64,000 bases of DNA from Glomus cerebriforme (Eukaryota > Glomeromycota > Glomeromycetes > Glomerales > Glomeraceae). Each line of letters opens with the position of its first letter. Position 1 is the stretch's first letter. The stretch covers positions 1,933 to 65,932 of the forward strand of contig QKYT01000516.1 in assembly GCA_003550305.1 (NCBI GenBank), written 5' to 3'. Below are positions 13,250 to 25,126 of this stretch, one piece after another. Position numbers and translations under genes: made by a program. The notes beneath the pieces were generated by a model. It searched no databases and was not told the DNA's origin. It worked only from the letters and a program-made list of their open reading frames with translations.

Positions 13250-13535
13250 GTAATTATCGTCATTATCATCTTCATCATTATCATTATCTTTGCCATCTTT
13301 ATCACCATCATATTCATCATTATCTTCGGTATCATCATCATCATTATTATTATCTTCGCCGTCATCATCATCATCATCACCACTATCATCATCATTATCA
13401 TTATCTTCACTCACCATCATCACCTTCTTCACCATCATCATCTTCATTATCTTCACCATCACCATCTTCATTATCTTCGCCATCATCTTCTTCATCACTA
13501 TCTTTGTCATTATCGTCATTATCGGTAATATCATC
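13250..13535. repeat. Imperfect ATC/ATT trinucleotide array
   Basis: About 285 bases of degenerate ATC/ATT triplets (ATCATCATCATCATCACC and similar). It opens frames on both strands: Ser-rich on plus, Asp-rich on minus. Neither has a domain, so I treat them as by-products of the repeat. Confidence 0.85.
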
Positions 13536-14426
13536 TTTTATTACAGCATAACAATATCAACGTTAATTTTTTTATGCAAAGGAAAACTCTTGTGGTAACT
13601 GAGAAAAATATTACTTTTCAACAACTTTGTGCAGAATGCGATTAAGATCAATTAATCTCCTTTTGTTCATATCAATAAAAGGATGGTAGTAGTATTAATT
13701 TATTTACATAATTAATAATGTTCTGGTATGGAGTGTACATTATAATACACATAAAGATGCATACATTTTTTTTATAAAGTTAAATGCAGAAAGTTACTTG
13801 GCCATCTAGCTCTAGCATGGCTCATGAGAAAGGTTTAGCATTAAAATTCTGTCAAGGAAATGATTTAAGTATCTCAATTAATAGAAGGCATAGCTAGAAA
13901 GTAGACTAATGAATTTTGGTTTTTACTTAAAATAAAATTAATAAATGGACGTAAATTGAACCAACAGATACCAATAATACTAAAATTTCTATAATATTTT
14001 TATAGCTTTAATATTATTGTCATGCGTTAGTCAACAAATAGAGCGATTAATAATATCGTTAATTTCAGCATTAATTACAGCATTTTGGTTATAATTAAGC
14101 TTTAAAAAGTTTTTTCTCTTTTCTTAGGATGTACCGTCAAAAGATTCCACGCCAAAGATTATTAATTTCAATAATTCCATACTATACCTTAAATCTAACA
14201 GGAGGAATAAATTTATAATCTATAATTTATGAATTTCAAGATTCATTTTATCCGTAAAAGATTTTATCCTTAGTACCCTTGTAAACTTTTTTAATTTATA
14301 CAATAATTGTCTTTCTCAGAAATATTTAAAAGATTTATAGTAATAATTTTTTTATTTATTTATTCCATTTATTTATATCTAAAACAAATTTAAAATCATA
14401 TATAAAAATATACAAAAATGTTTAAC
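13536..14426. other. AT-rich spacer 3' of F-box gene 1
   Basis: No gene or recognised repeat was seen. The last ~100 bases should hold the 3' UTR of the minus-strand F-box gene. Confidence 0.5.
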
Positions 14427-15902
14427 TTAATTTTTTTCTTGAATCCATTCAAAATCTTCAAAAATATAATCATTCAAAGTGTTATCATACTTCTTAATTA
14501 TTCCTTCAGTTTTATATTTTTCTATTAAATTGGAAAATTCATTATTTAATCGACCAGTTTGTAATAACATAGGATGTCTACCTCTCCAATTATCAAAAAA
14601 TGATTTTAATTGTTCTAATTTAGGTGTAACATCAAAATAAAATTTAAACATAAATAAACTATTTGGTGATGATTTAGATAAAACTTCGAATAAATAATCC
14701 CAATTAAATATACTTATACCATCCTCCCAATCATCATTTGCATCATCAAAAATAATATGTAATCCTTTTAAATGTTGACATTTAATTAACAATTCCCCAA
14801 ATTCTGAGATATTATTACTTTTAAATGGTATTTTAAGGTATATAAGATTTGGACAATTTTGATAAATTGCTCGAATAATTCTTTCATTATCAATCTCAGT
14901 ATTATGACGTACATAACTATATCGTAAGTAATCAATGCTTACTTCAATAAGATGTCCACTCGTATTTTCAATTAATTTTGCTAAAACTTTGATCGGAACT
15001 CTTATAGTTTTTAAACTTTGTAAGAAAGGTAATGATAAATTCTCTAAACATTTCCATGTCAAAGTTTGAAACATATTACTTTCTAATTCTAATTTTTTTA
15101 AATTTACAAAAGAAGAAAGGAGTTTTTTCGTAGGTTGATTGGTTATCTTAAATTTTTGTATAGCATTGGCATGTTTAATTAATGAATCTTCAAGAACTTT
15201 ACAAATTGATTCACTTTTATATGATGGATAATGAATGTTGGTGAGAAGACGAACATCAAATAATTTTTTAGAAGTTTCAATTAATTTAACAATTCCATAA
15301 TTATTATTACGCCTTTCAATAAAAAGTTCCAATTCTTTAATTGATTCACATATTTCTGTTAATCCAATTAAAACATTATCACTTATGCTTGCATTACAAC
15401 TAAGAAATTGAAGTTTCGAAAAACATCGTTTAGCTTCAGGAATAAGATGTATTTGATGATCAAATTGATAAGGTATATAAAGGTGTGTATATTTCGTATT
15501 TTCATTAATGAAAAGATTGATTATTTCATTTTTAATAATTGGAATTTCAGATTTTTCATCAACAGTATTAATTATTTCATTTAAATTATTTAAATTTAAA
15601 TGTCTACAAAAACTAATATAATCAAATAAAGGTTTTTGATATGGATTTTTTATATTAACGCCTTGATTCTTTAAGTTGTTTTTTGATTCTTCTGAAAGAT
15701 GTGAAATGAATACGTATAATAGTGACTTCTCCTTCCTTTCTGAACACCAAGGAACCTCCGGATACCAAGGATTTTTCCATAAAATTGGAACAATTATTTC
15801 ACACCAAGTTTTATTAACTAAAAGACATGATCGAAGAGCCTTTTTATCATCTTGAAATTCTTTAAATACCAAATAAAGAATATCTCTGTTTAATTTGGAC
15901 AT
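14427..15902 (-). CDS. F-box protein 1 with LRR-like C-terminal region
   Basis: A single-exon frame of 491 residues. Residues 1-46 form an F-box-like motif (LNRDILYLVFKEFQDDKKAL, SCLLVNKTWCEIIVPILWKNPW). The rest is a solenoid of Leu/Ile/Asn-rich segments resembling degenerate leucine-rich repeats (LQFLSCNASI, IKELELFIERRNNNYG, LKKLELESN). It ends DFEWIQEKN. F-box proteins link substrates to SKP1-CUL1 ligases; no substrate can be inferred. It is a clear paralogue of F-box protein 2 at 25127, with matching N-terminus, NNYGI segment and C-terminus. The ATG at 15902 aligns with the start of that paralogue. A CACGTG lies 134 bases upstream (16036-16041). Confidence 0.88.
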   Translation of the reverse strand: MSKLNRDILYLVFKEFQDDKKALRSCLLVNKTWCEIIVPILWKNPWYPEVPWCSERKEKSLLYVFISHLSEESKNNLKNQGVNIKNPYQKPLFDYISFCRHLNLNNLNEIINTVDEKSEIPIIKNEIINLFINENTKYTHLYIPYQFDHQIHLIPEAKRCFSKLQFLSCNASISDNVLIGLTEICESIKELELFIERRNNNYGIVKLIETSKKLFDVRLLTNIHYPSYKSESICKVLEDSLIKHANAIQKFKITNQPTKKLLSSFVNLKKLELESNMFQTLTWKCLENLSLPFLQSLKTIRVPIKVLAKLIENTSGHLIEVSIDYLRYSYVRHNTEIDNERIIRAIYQNCPNLIYLKIPFKSNNISEFGELLIKCQHLKGLHIIFDDANDDWEDGISIFNWDYLFEVLSKSSPNSLFMFKFYFDVTPKLEQLKSFFDNWRGRHPMLLQTGRLNNEFSNLIEKYKTEGIIKKYDNTLNDYIFEDFEWIQEKN

Positions 15903-16035
15903 CTTTTATTAAAAAAAAAATTTTTTTTCGGTAGGTCGCTCAAATGAAACTGTTTATATACAAATGCAGGTTGTACATGTCGCACAAATTTTTATTTCAC
16001 GCGGCATGAAAATATTACTTGAATAAGAAATAGAT

Positions 16036-16041
16036 CACGTG
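16036..16041. promoter_or_regulatory. CACGTG palindrome upstream of F-box gene 1
   Basis: It sits in GATCACGTGAC, 134 bases upstream of the minus-strand start codon. CACGTG is the classic site of bHLH and bZIP factors in fungi. Regulation is inferred only from position and from the excess of this word in the window. Confidence 0.35.
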
Positions 16042-16180
16042 ACTTCGATCTGTGAATCTTTTTTTCTTTGCTTTTTTATAAAGCTAATGTGTATTATAAT
16101 ATTAGAGAAAAGCGGGTTTTCTTATATCTGTTCTTTATACTTTAAGGAGCAACACATGAATTATGAGATAAATTTCCATC

Positions 16181-17818
16181 TGGATTATTACTTAATACGC
16201 TTAATGAATATAAGCACTTTCAAGCGCCTAGACCAAATTTATACCAGATTTCAAATGCAATTTGATTGGTTTATTATTCTTTACGAGCGTGATGCACAAC
16301 TTATTAGTTGATTATTACTCTTTTTAAATTGGTATTATCCTATATATGTACTGTACGAATATATAATGAGATTATATACGATTAACCGAACAATTTGTTC
16401 TCCGGTAATTTAAATGGTATTATAATATATATGTACGAATCTATATAATTAAAAAAAAAGTTGAAAATCCGTTACGTTTAGATTAGCCTGTATAAATAGT
16501 CTTTAAATTGTGCAGATCTGTGCCTGATCTATACTTAAAAGTTAAGACCTTTTGATCAGCAAATTTCGGTAATTCTAATACTAATTAGTAGTAGATANTT
16601 ATAACATTTCATATACATAATATNTCTTATTNGCATAAACACATAAATTATATAAATTTATTACATCTATTTTCTTCTAAACTCATCATAATAATAGTAA
16701 AATCTAGGCCTATTACATAGAAACAGATTGGCAATTAATTATTATCTATAAAAAGATCATAACAATGATTATCAGTGAATAAATTTTATCTATAAAATGG
16801 CAATACAATATTCTTATCTTAGTATATAATAAAAAAAATTATACGATTAACCGAACAATTTGTATCTCATAATTTATATTCCGTATAGGGTAGCACCATT
16901 TTGAAAAGAGCAATAATTGCTTTTCTGATCAATTTTGTCTTAAAAATGAGAAGATATGGACATAAAGTGAAATTATTAATAATTGAATCCGTCATGATTA
17001 TTTGTTGTATATTAAAATAATTTGCATGCAAAGGATTTTTATTTATTTTTTATATTCCTTAGCTATGTTAATTTAAACAGCAAAAAATTTAATTGGTTAA
17101 ATCTATATTTGAAATAAAGAAATATTGAAACAATAAATACGGTGTTACTCGATCGGCAACAATTCCCGTAAAAATCTTACTGCAATTTTTAAGACCTTAA
17201 ATTTTTCTATTCATGAAGTATAATCAAATAAAGATACGTTATGAATTATTATTAATAAAAATGCACGAGTAAGTTAATTTCTAATTATTGTTTGTACTGA
17301 AATTTCGAATTATTTTACTGGATTTGCTTAATCACAAAATTAAATGTTTGGACTTAAATATACAGTATTAATATCACTATACATATTTAGTTTATTTTAA
17401 GAACAGAAAATAAAGTACTTTTTTTTTTANAAAAAAAAAATACAAATTCGTTTTTCTTTGAAATAGGAACAATATAAAAGTATAATAACAAAAAAAAACC
17501 CCTAAATAAAAAAAAATCTAGTAATTTAAAAGGCTACCCATCAAATTATTTTAAAATTAAACATTATTATTTACAATTTATAATACTTCACATTCTTCTA
17601 TATCAAAACCACTTTGAGTATTTCTAATCCGTTTTTCATAAGAAGTTTTTTTACTATAATTTTGAATGGACGAGTATGGACACCAAATAACAAAATCTTT
17701 ATCAAAACATGGACCAAAATTAGATGCATTAAATATAGCATACTTTCCATTCATTACACGANTTAAAACATAACCATCATCATTATTAAAAGAGAATATA
17801 AAACTATCTTTAGTAAAG
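16181..17818 (-). repeat. Inverted repeat A, left arm, containing the 3' end of a BTB-TLDc gene
   Basis: Reverse complement of 28036-29190. The part 17540-17818 equals the last ~270 coding bases of BTB-TLDc gene 2, with only two differences seen by eye. The matching part then runs ~0.9 kb through that gene's 3' flank. This arm carries about 460 extra bases (roughly 16360-16830) that repeat part of the arm's own sequence. The N at 17762 falls on exactly the same base as the N at 28090 in the other arm. Confidence 0.9.
17540..17818 (-). pseudogene. BTB-TLDc C-terminal fragment
   Basis: Encodes only the last ~90 residues of the TLDc domain (SFIFSFNND through CEVFQIV) on the minus strand. The 5' part, including BTB and BACK, is missing: homology stops abruptly at TTAGTAAAG and unrelated sequence follows. 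It arose by inverted duplication of the 3' end of the gene at 26821-28295, not by decay in place. Confidence 0.9.
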
Positions 17819-18824
17819 CAGTGGATATTCGTAGTCTTGGAGGAAATATTAAGATCTCAACAGCGAAAAATTTTTATAATGGTGTTAGTGGTAGTAATGT
17901 TAGCACCGTTAATCAGATAAATGCATGGGTAGCTAGTTTTAGGTAATGGGAAGGAACTGCCATCTTATGTGTTGGGCTTGGCAGGCATTTATGCTTTATT
18001 CCTCCTTGCTTCTCTATCATTTTTACTTAGCTAGCCTTTTCTCATGTATTACTTTACGAAAAATATAATAAATAGCTTTGTTTCGATTTTTTAAAACTGT
18101 TTGTGTGTTTTACAAGTGATATGAATAATAATACATTCGCAAATTTCGTCATGTGATTTGGGCATCAAAATTCTGTGCCATTTTTTATAGCTTTGCTCGA
18201 AAGTTCTGGCATATATTTTAATAAAAAAAACCGCCCTATGTTGTATACTCGCCTATCATGATGATTAAATTTGTAAAACAGATCTCGGAATGAATGTATT
18301 ATCCTGTTGACGTTAGCGCATCCAATATTACTATTATTCCGATTTTTTTTCCTTTTTGCGTATACATAGAATGGGGGTAATACATTTTCAATGGATTAAT
18401 TACTACTATGCCGTCGATCAGATCTTTGTGATGCGATCATCCAAATGCGTATTCCGAAAGCCCTATCGATTCTAGACCTAGTGTAAATTATATAAAAAAA
18501 TGTCCGCCCAGTTAGTGAATCTTTTATCCGCCTTGTGCAAATAAAAAAAAAATGAAAAAATAGGCGAAACATTCAAATTTACCATAATTTATACATCATC
18601 GATATTAACAATTAAACGAACTCCTATATTCCGCAAAGCAATAATAAGGTATGTTGATTTTATTGCTCTTGAAACATGACATCACGATGATCACGTGAGA
18701 CCATATAACGGACATATTACTTTTTTTTTTTTTTTTGGACGACGCAGTGAAATTACTCACATGAATCTCGTCACATGCAACGGCACAGCAAAAATCTGGC
18801 GCAATATATCAAATAATTATGAAA
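17819..18824. other. Spacer between inverted repeats A and B
   Basis: At 17823-17948 one plus frame of ~42 codons is open and less AT-rich (VDIRSLGGNIKISTAKNFYN ... INAWVASFR). It begins right at the breakpoint of repeat A and may be a fragment of a protein I do not recognise. The rest is AT-rich without genes. A GATCACGTGAG lies near 18687. Confidence 0.35.
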
Positions 18825-21265
18825 CGGTGATGACTTTTTTTATATATTCTATGAAATACTTGTTAACCTTAATAACCAATTAAATATGGACCAGTCACTG
18901 AATATAGTTTATGAAGTTTATATAATAAAGGAAAATCCAGTGTTCCAGCAGTTATTTTTGGTAATTAGAAAATGATGGCTATAGAGTAGTAAGTTATCCA
19001 TTAGATCATTGGTCGAACAATTCATAAAATTTAAAAAAATATTTTATTTATTAAAAAAAATATTTTTAATATACCGTATGTATTTTCCTTTTTTTTATTA
19101 TAATTTGTAAACAACATTACTAATATTATTAAATAGATCAAACAATTGCAATAAAACTTTATACTAAATTTATAGTTCAATAAAATAAAATTACTAAAAA
19201 AAATAAGAAAATCTAATATTACTACTCTATTTATATATTTTATTTCATGTATTCCTTCATTATCCTTTCTATTTTATTTCTATTATTATTGTTTGTTTTG
19301 TTGATTTTATTCTTATATTTTGTTTTCATATAATTATTCCCTTCTATTTCTGGTATCTTATTACATCTTTTATTCCAAACTTTTTTCCACAATTAAGTGA
19401 CTGACATCTTTTTTCTAAGCCGGTATACCTTTCTTTGTTTATATGCATTTTTCCTTCAAATTATTCTTTCCACTTTGTCACTTCTCTGACTTTGTCTTAT
19501 CCATTTTTGGAAATGTTCTTTGATTTCTAATCGTGACCTGTTTCTTTTATTATTCTTTAAAGTCGAACAATTTGTTATATTTCTTTTTGTCCTTTTAATC
19601 ATAGCAAATATTTTCTTTTGCTTAATACTTCTTTTAACTTGTTATCTGTCTTTTTTCTTCCATTTTCTTTCATTCCACCTTTCTCTTTTTTGCATTTTCT
19701 GTTATCTTGAGCTCATCATGTTTTACCCATATTTATTTATTATTTTTTTTATTCTAATCTTTTTTAGGTTTAATTTTCCACGTTTCAACATGCTAAAATG
19801 GGTTAATTATCTTGAATATTTCTCCCCTCTTATCTCAGCAATTCTACGTCTTTTCAATACTTGAGACATTGAAAGTAACTTTTCACTCAGCCATCTTTCT
19901 TAAAGTTGTTGCATATTTCTTATTTTATCTTGAAGTAGTATTTCTTCACTGATCTCATTATTCTTCAATATTGTTTCATAAACATAAATATTAGGAAATG
20001 AAAAAGGGAATTCTAGTCTAAACCAAACCGGTCAGTAGGAGAGACTCGACTAAAACTGTCCGGTTTTTCCTTGCCTGATACGAAGAAGACTTCTATATGC
20101 AGTATAAGGAAGAGAAAAGGAAGTTTAAAGGAATTTTAAAAAGAAACCAAACCAGCCAGATAGGAAAAAGAGAAAATAAAATTATAGTGAGAAAAGAGTT
20201 TAAAGGGAGAATAGTGGGAGAATCCAGTGAATCTAGTTTTTGAAAAAAAAAAATTGTAGGTATTTATAATTTTTTATTTTTACCCTTTGTAAAATTTACA
20301 AAGGATTTGTCATGAGAACTTATTATTATTGATTATGCAGTGTTACTTAATTTAGTTTTATTTATTCATTTTTTTATTTATTTTTAATCATGGGTTAGAT
20401 GTAGAATAAGAAAAGGAAAGTATAATGGTACACACAAGTCACAATCCATATTTTTTACGCGTTGTTTTTTTTTTTATAATTAGGTAATATTAGTATCAGT
20501 CATAATGAAATTTTATTAAGGATATTTTATAAAAGTCAATCATATGAATCTATTACATAAAAACATTGAATGTACTACCATTGATCGCGTGTGCATGAGA
20601 GATTTTTTTGTTTTTTTTTTTTACAAAAAAAAACATTTTGTACGCGTACGAATTAGTTGATTAGTTTTTATTAAATACAATTTATTTAGTAACTAAGAAT
20701 ATAAGATTAAAAAAAAATAACATCGTACTAAAACTGCTTGATCATGTGCGAGGATTTTGAAATTAATTAATAAAATTAAAGATCATACTTTTATTATATT
20801 AATTAAAAAGTGATATTGACTTGAAATTCCGAATTATTCTCATCTTCTCTAGGAGGTGCACCTTATTAACTTCCTAACATCATATCCGTAGTTATTAGTT
20901 ATAATAATAACCTAATTCATAATATTTCCCTTTAATGATTTTAACTACCATTCAAATGTCTTATTATCATCTTTCGTATTCCTATATAAGATTGTGATGT
21001 TAGATCTCCATTTTTCAGAAATTTCTTATATGTAATTTGTAGTTATTTCTTCTAATTAAAATAAATAAAAAATGGTTATTATTATAAATTTTATTATCGT
21101 CAGACATATTGAACGAATAAAAAAACAAGTTTGAGAAAAATGACTCTTTTATAATATTTGTACAAATTACAAATTTAATGAAACACTATACAAATTCATT
21201 CTAGAATTTACAATTATTATGAATTATTGTTATATGTGATACTTTGTTAAATAAATTTTACTTAA
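18825..21265 (-). repeat. Inverted repeat B, left arm (~2.4 kb)
   Basis: Reverse complement of 31395-33842, from CGGTGATGAC at 18825 to the GAATTATTGTTATATGTGAT stretch near 21230. The two arms differ by scattered substitutions and one ~95-base insertion in the right arm. It contains an inverted copy of the ~1.5 kb repeat family (about 19150-20570). The frames at 19520-19864 and 32815-33150 are mirror copies of one reading frame in AT-rich DNA and are probably not genes. Confidence 0.85.
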
Positions 21266-23539
21266 ATATCCATAATAAATTTTTTAGTAATTAGTAATTA
21301 TCTGTGGCTTTCGCTTATTAATCTGTAACTTTATAATCACGTTGAGTAATAAGTAATAACAAGATACTGATCCGATCTAACCAATAAGTTTGATTTGATT
21401 CATAATTATAAAATCAAGTAGAATATTGACATTTTAATAATCAATCTTATTAATATACACTCATATGATATAATTATGATATAATTTACATAAGGTAATT
21501 CTCAATAATGTATAAATACCTCCTCCATTTTTCCTGTTGCATATTTCATTACTATTTGACATCCATTTTCTATAATTAATTCGTTAATCGTAGCTTCAAG
21601 ATCTTTCCGATGGTATTGTCTCATTTTCATTTTTTTCTTACTTAAATTCAGTTGGTGTTATATTAAAAAAAAAAAAAAGAGATAATTCTAGTCTAAACCA
21701 AACCGGTCAGTAGGAGAGACTCGACTAAAACTGTCCGGTTTTTCCTTGCCTGTATGAGGAATATACTCATACAGTATAAGGAAGATAAAGGGAAGTTTAA
21801 AGGGGTTCTAGTTTTTGAAAAATAATATAAAGAAAAATTTATGATAATAATGAAAAAGAAAATGAAAAGAAACATTGTAGAAATGGAGATATAACACCAA
21901 AAAGAATATAAATATTAGTGAATGTGAAATGAAAATTCAAAAAAGATATTAGGAAGAAAGAAATCAAATGAAGATATATAAATGAAAAGAAGAAATAAGG
22001 AAGAAAATATAAAGCAAATTAATTTGAAGTTCAATCGGAAAAACAACGTTACAGATGAGTTGGAAAAAAAATTTAATAAAGGCTGGATTAGTAATAAGCA
22101 TTCCAAACAGCATTTTATTTGATAAATATCTATATGGAGTAAAAGACTTATACTATTTATAGAATTAAGAAGTGGATATTACAGCCAGTATAAGGATCAA
22201 TCAATTAAAATAAACTGAGTGGATTAGTAATTGTTTATTAGAAAATGTATATAAGATAAAGTAGAAATGAAAAATTATTTAATAATATTTGAAGATAATA
22301 ATTTGAGAATATGAATCATATACACAAAAACAAACATAGAATTGAATGTGGAAAAATATTGTTGGAGGATGTTTTGGGAAGAGAAACATACAAAGAAAGT
22401 AAAAAGGTATAAGTCATGTGAAATATTATAATTAAAAAACAAATAGGTTAAAAGATGGAAACAAATTTATGAATAAGAACAAGAGGACTAATACTAAATG
22501 GTTTAAAGAATTAGAAATAAAATTAATAAGTAATGAGAACTTAGTAGGGTATATTTAGTAACTTAGGAAATAGTTGATAAAAAAATTACAGAAAAAAAAA
22601 CAGAAATCATTGAAGCGAATTAAAGGAATTGTTTGACGAAGAGAATGATTAGGGGATACTTGAAATAATTGATAATTTTATAGAAAGACGATTAATTAAG
22701 TAGTTGGAATTTTACATAAGCTATTATGAAGATGAAATAAGACAGTTGAAGAAGATAAAGAAAAAAGAAAAATGGATAAATAATTATAATATAGAAGATA
22801 GTCGGTTAATAAGAATTATAATAATTTTATTATGTAGCAATTTTAAAGATAATATTAAAGTAATAATAATAATAAGAAAAGGTTTGAACAATATGTATAG
22901 ATATTAACAATGTAAAAACTTTATTATAAAGTAAAGTTTGTCATTAGAATAGATAGTTAAAAATGAAGATAAAAAGAAAAAAAAATAAAAAAAAAACTTT
23001 TGAAAAGTATATATACGTGCGTAAAATGTCACGATGTCAACTTTGACCGTTCGACCTGATAAGAGAAAATTTAGTATTTGATTTATTAACGCTGATAAAA
23101 AAAACTAACATTGTTTTTTAATCGAATACAATCGATTATACTGTATATTACGTTTAAATCATCATCTACTTACTTTTTTTTTTTTTATATAACTAACATA
23201 TGGTAGCGGAATTTGTGTTTATATTTTTTGATAATATTCGTATCTTTATCATACGTTATTAGAGTTATTACTAGATTCTAACAATGATCCAAAAATTCAG
23301 TGTTGCTTTTGACTGCGCAATTGTTATTGCTGCTGGAAATATATAAAATAACTCTTTACGAAAGAAAAAAAAAACTATTTATTTTTTGCGTTGTAATTTA
23401 TAAATAATAAAAAGTACAAAAAAAAAAAAATTTTTTACTAAATAACTAGCTTTTAGTTAATAATAAGCTTGAGAAAATTTATTCATTAATTTTTTCCAAA
23501 AAACCAAAATAATAAATAAATAAATAATTTTCTACGGTC
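21266..23539. other. AT-rich repeat-bearing spacer
   Basis: A third inverted signature block of the repeat family lies at 21683-21800 (AACCAAACCGGTCAGTAGG, CATACAGTATAAGG). Purine-rich decayed sequence runs to about 22980. Several open frames here are AT-biased, domain-free and not supported as genes. Confidence 0.5.
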
Positions 23540-23740
23540 CTACAACGATGGACTTACTAGAAGTGCACTATGCTCCTCCCTCCATGTCGTACCACAACCG
23601 ATCAGCTCTACCGTGCTTGATTAGAAGCCATAGTTTGGGGGATAAGAAGCCATAATTCGAGAGGTAAGGGCTTACACAGAGCTTAAGCACGCTATGCCCT
23701 CACCCACGCATAGCATCATGCTGCTTTGCAAAAATACCCA
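23540..23740 (-). repeat. GC-richer dispersed element, copy 1
   Basis: It contains CTATGCTCCTCCCTCCATG, GGGCTTACAC and CCACGCATAGCATCATGCTG. The reverse complement matches 63200-63345, with the same order of blocks but ~80 bases missing there. It stands out from the surrounding DNA by base composition. It may be a small non-autonomous element; no tRNA-like promoter boxes were recognised. Confidence 0.6.
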
Positions 23741-25126
23741 ACAATAAAAACAAAAACTTCTCACCTAAGATATTTGCAATTTCATACACTGTATATATCT
23801 GTATATACTGTTGATAGAAGAATTTCGAATTGTCAAGCTTGCGCGATGTAAATAAAGATTCGTTAAGTTACAACAAACAAGGAATCAAAAGAAAAAAAGG
23901 TGGTATCAAATTTTTAATCAATATACATTTTACGCGTAGTATAATAAAATAACAACTTGGTGCTAGTTTCTCATACTAATAAACCAATCAATCTATATCT
24001 ATTTTTTTGATGATTTGTGATTTTGATTTGATAATATTGATGCAATTCTTTATCAACTAAAAATACAAAAGAATTTAGTAATTTTACATGCTCGTTCACT
24101 ATGATATAATGTATTTATTATCATATACTCACGAAGAATTAATTTAAAGAAAATTTACATAATGGAGACGGGATACGTTTTGAATTGCCAAAGTTCATTT
24201 TCGACAATCAATTTATTCATGGTTTAGATGAAATCGGATTTTAGACCATTAAATTCTCTTAAAAAAGAAATTTATATTCAAATACACAAAACTTATGTTT
24301 GGCCAATAAAGTAAATAAAATGCTGTGTGAAATTGTGAAATTGGAAACATATACTGTACATCGAATAATTAGTAACAAAAAAAAAAAAGGTATAATAATG
24401 GAAACAAAGTCCGCCCCAAAAATAGGTATATTTTAGTTAAGACGTAAATAATTAATATTAATAACTATACTTTTTATAATATTTATTCCCGGTTCTTTAT
24501 ATCATTAGAATTTAGCTACGCTTTATTTAAGTTCATAATAATTAAAAGTGTCAGAGTAGTAAAAACTAAAAAATCTCTTATGATTTCCAAATCATCAGAT
24601 GATTTTCGTTGAAAAGTATTTTCTTGTTTTAATCCTGATTTATTCACCTAACAAACTTTAAACATAAATAAAATTGGTTTATAAAATTTACAAATCTAAA
24701 AATTATTCTTACTTTTCACAAAACATCATTCTTTTACGTTAAAGAAGATTGATTTGATTCAGCTAAACTCTCAGTAACCACAATCTTAAAAGATATCCTT
24801 TGAAAAAATTCGGATCAACGAAAAAAAAATTGAGTTTGATTGACAAGTTTTTTTTTAAAAGAAAAAAAAAGTGGTGATCTCAATACCTTAAAAATTACTT
24901 TTTTTTAAGTCGTAAGATTTTTAAAAAAAAATGGAATAGATGCGCTTCTGAAAATGATGCAAAAAAATGATATGACAAAATATCGCCATTTTTTTTTAGC
25001 CAACCAGCATGATGAACCTATATCCAAATTTGTGTATTTGTGTAACGATCAATACAATATTTATGTTATACAAATTTGTAATTGAAACAATCATTAAAAA
25101 AAACTTTATTTTTTAAAAAAAAAAAA
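23741..25126. other. AT-rich spacer upstream of F-box gene 2
   Basis: No gene or recognised repeat. A run of A immediately precedes the F-box start codon, as also seen before BTB-TLDc gene 3. Confidence 0.5.

Noticed and set aside
13181..13598. Overlapping Asp-rich and Ser-rich open frames on opposite strands
   Set aside because: Both are read-through of one imperfect ATC/ATT repeat; no domain or flanking gene structure.
16039..16311. 90-codon plus frame between F-box gene 1 and inverted repeat A
   Set aside because: No domain, AT-driven. Most of it is the outer end of repeat A, whose other copy does not keep the frame.
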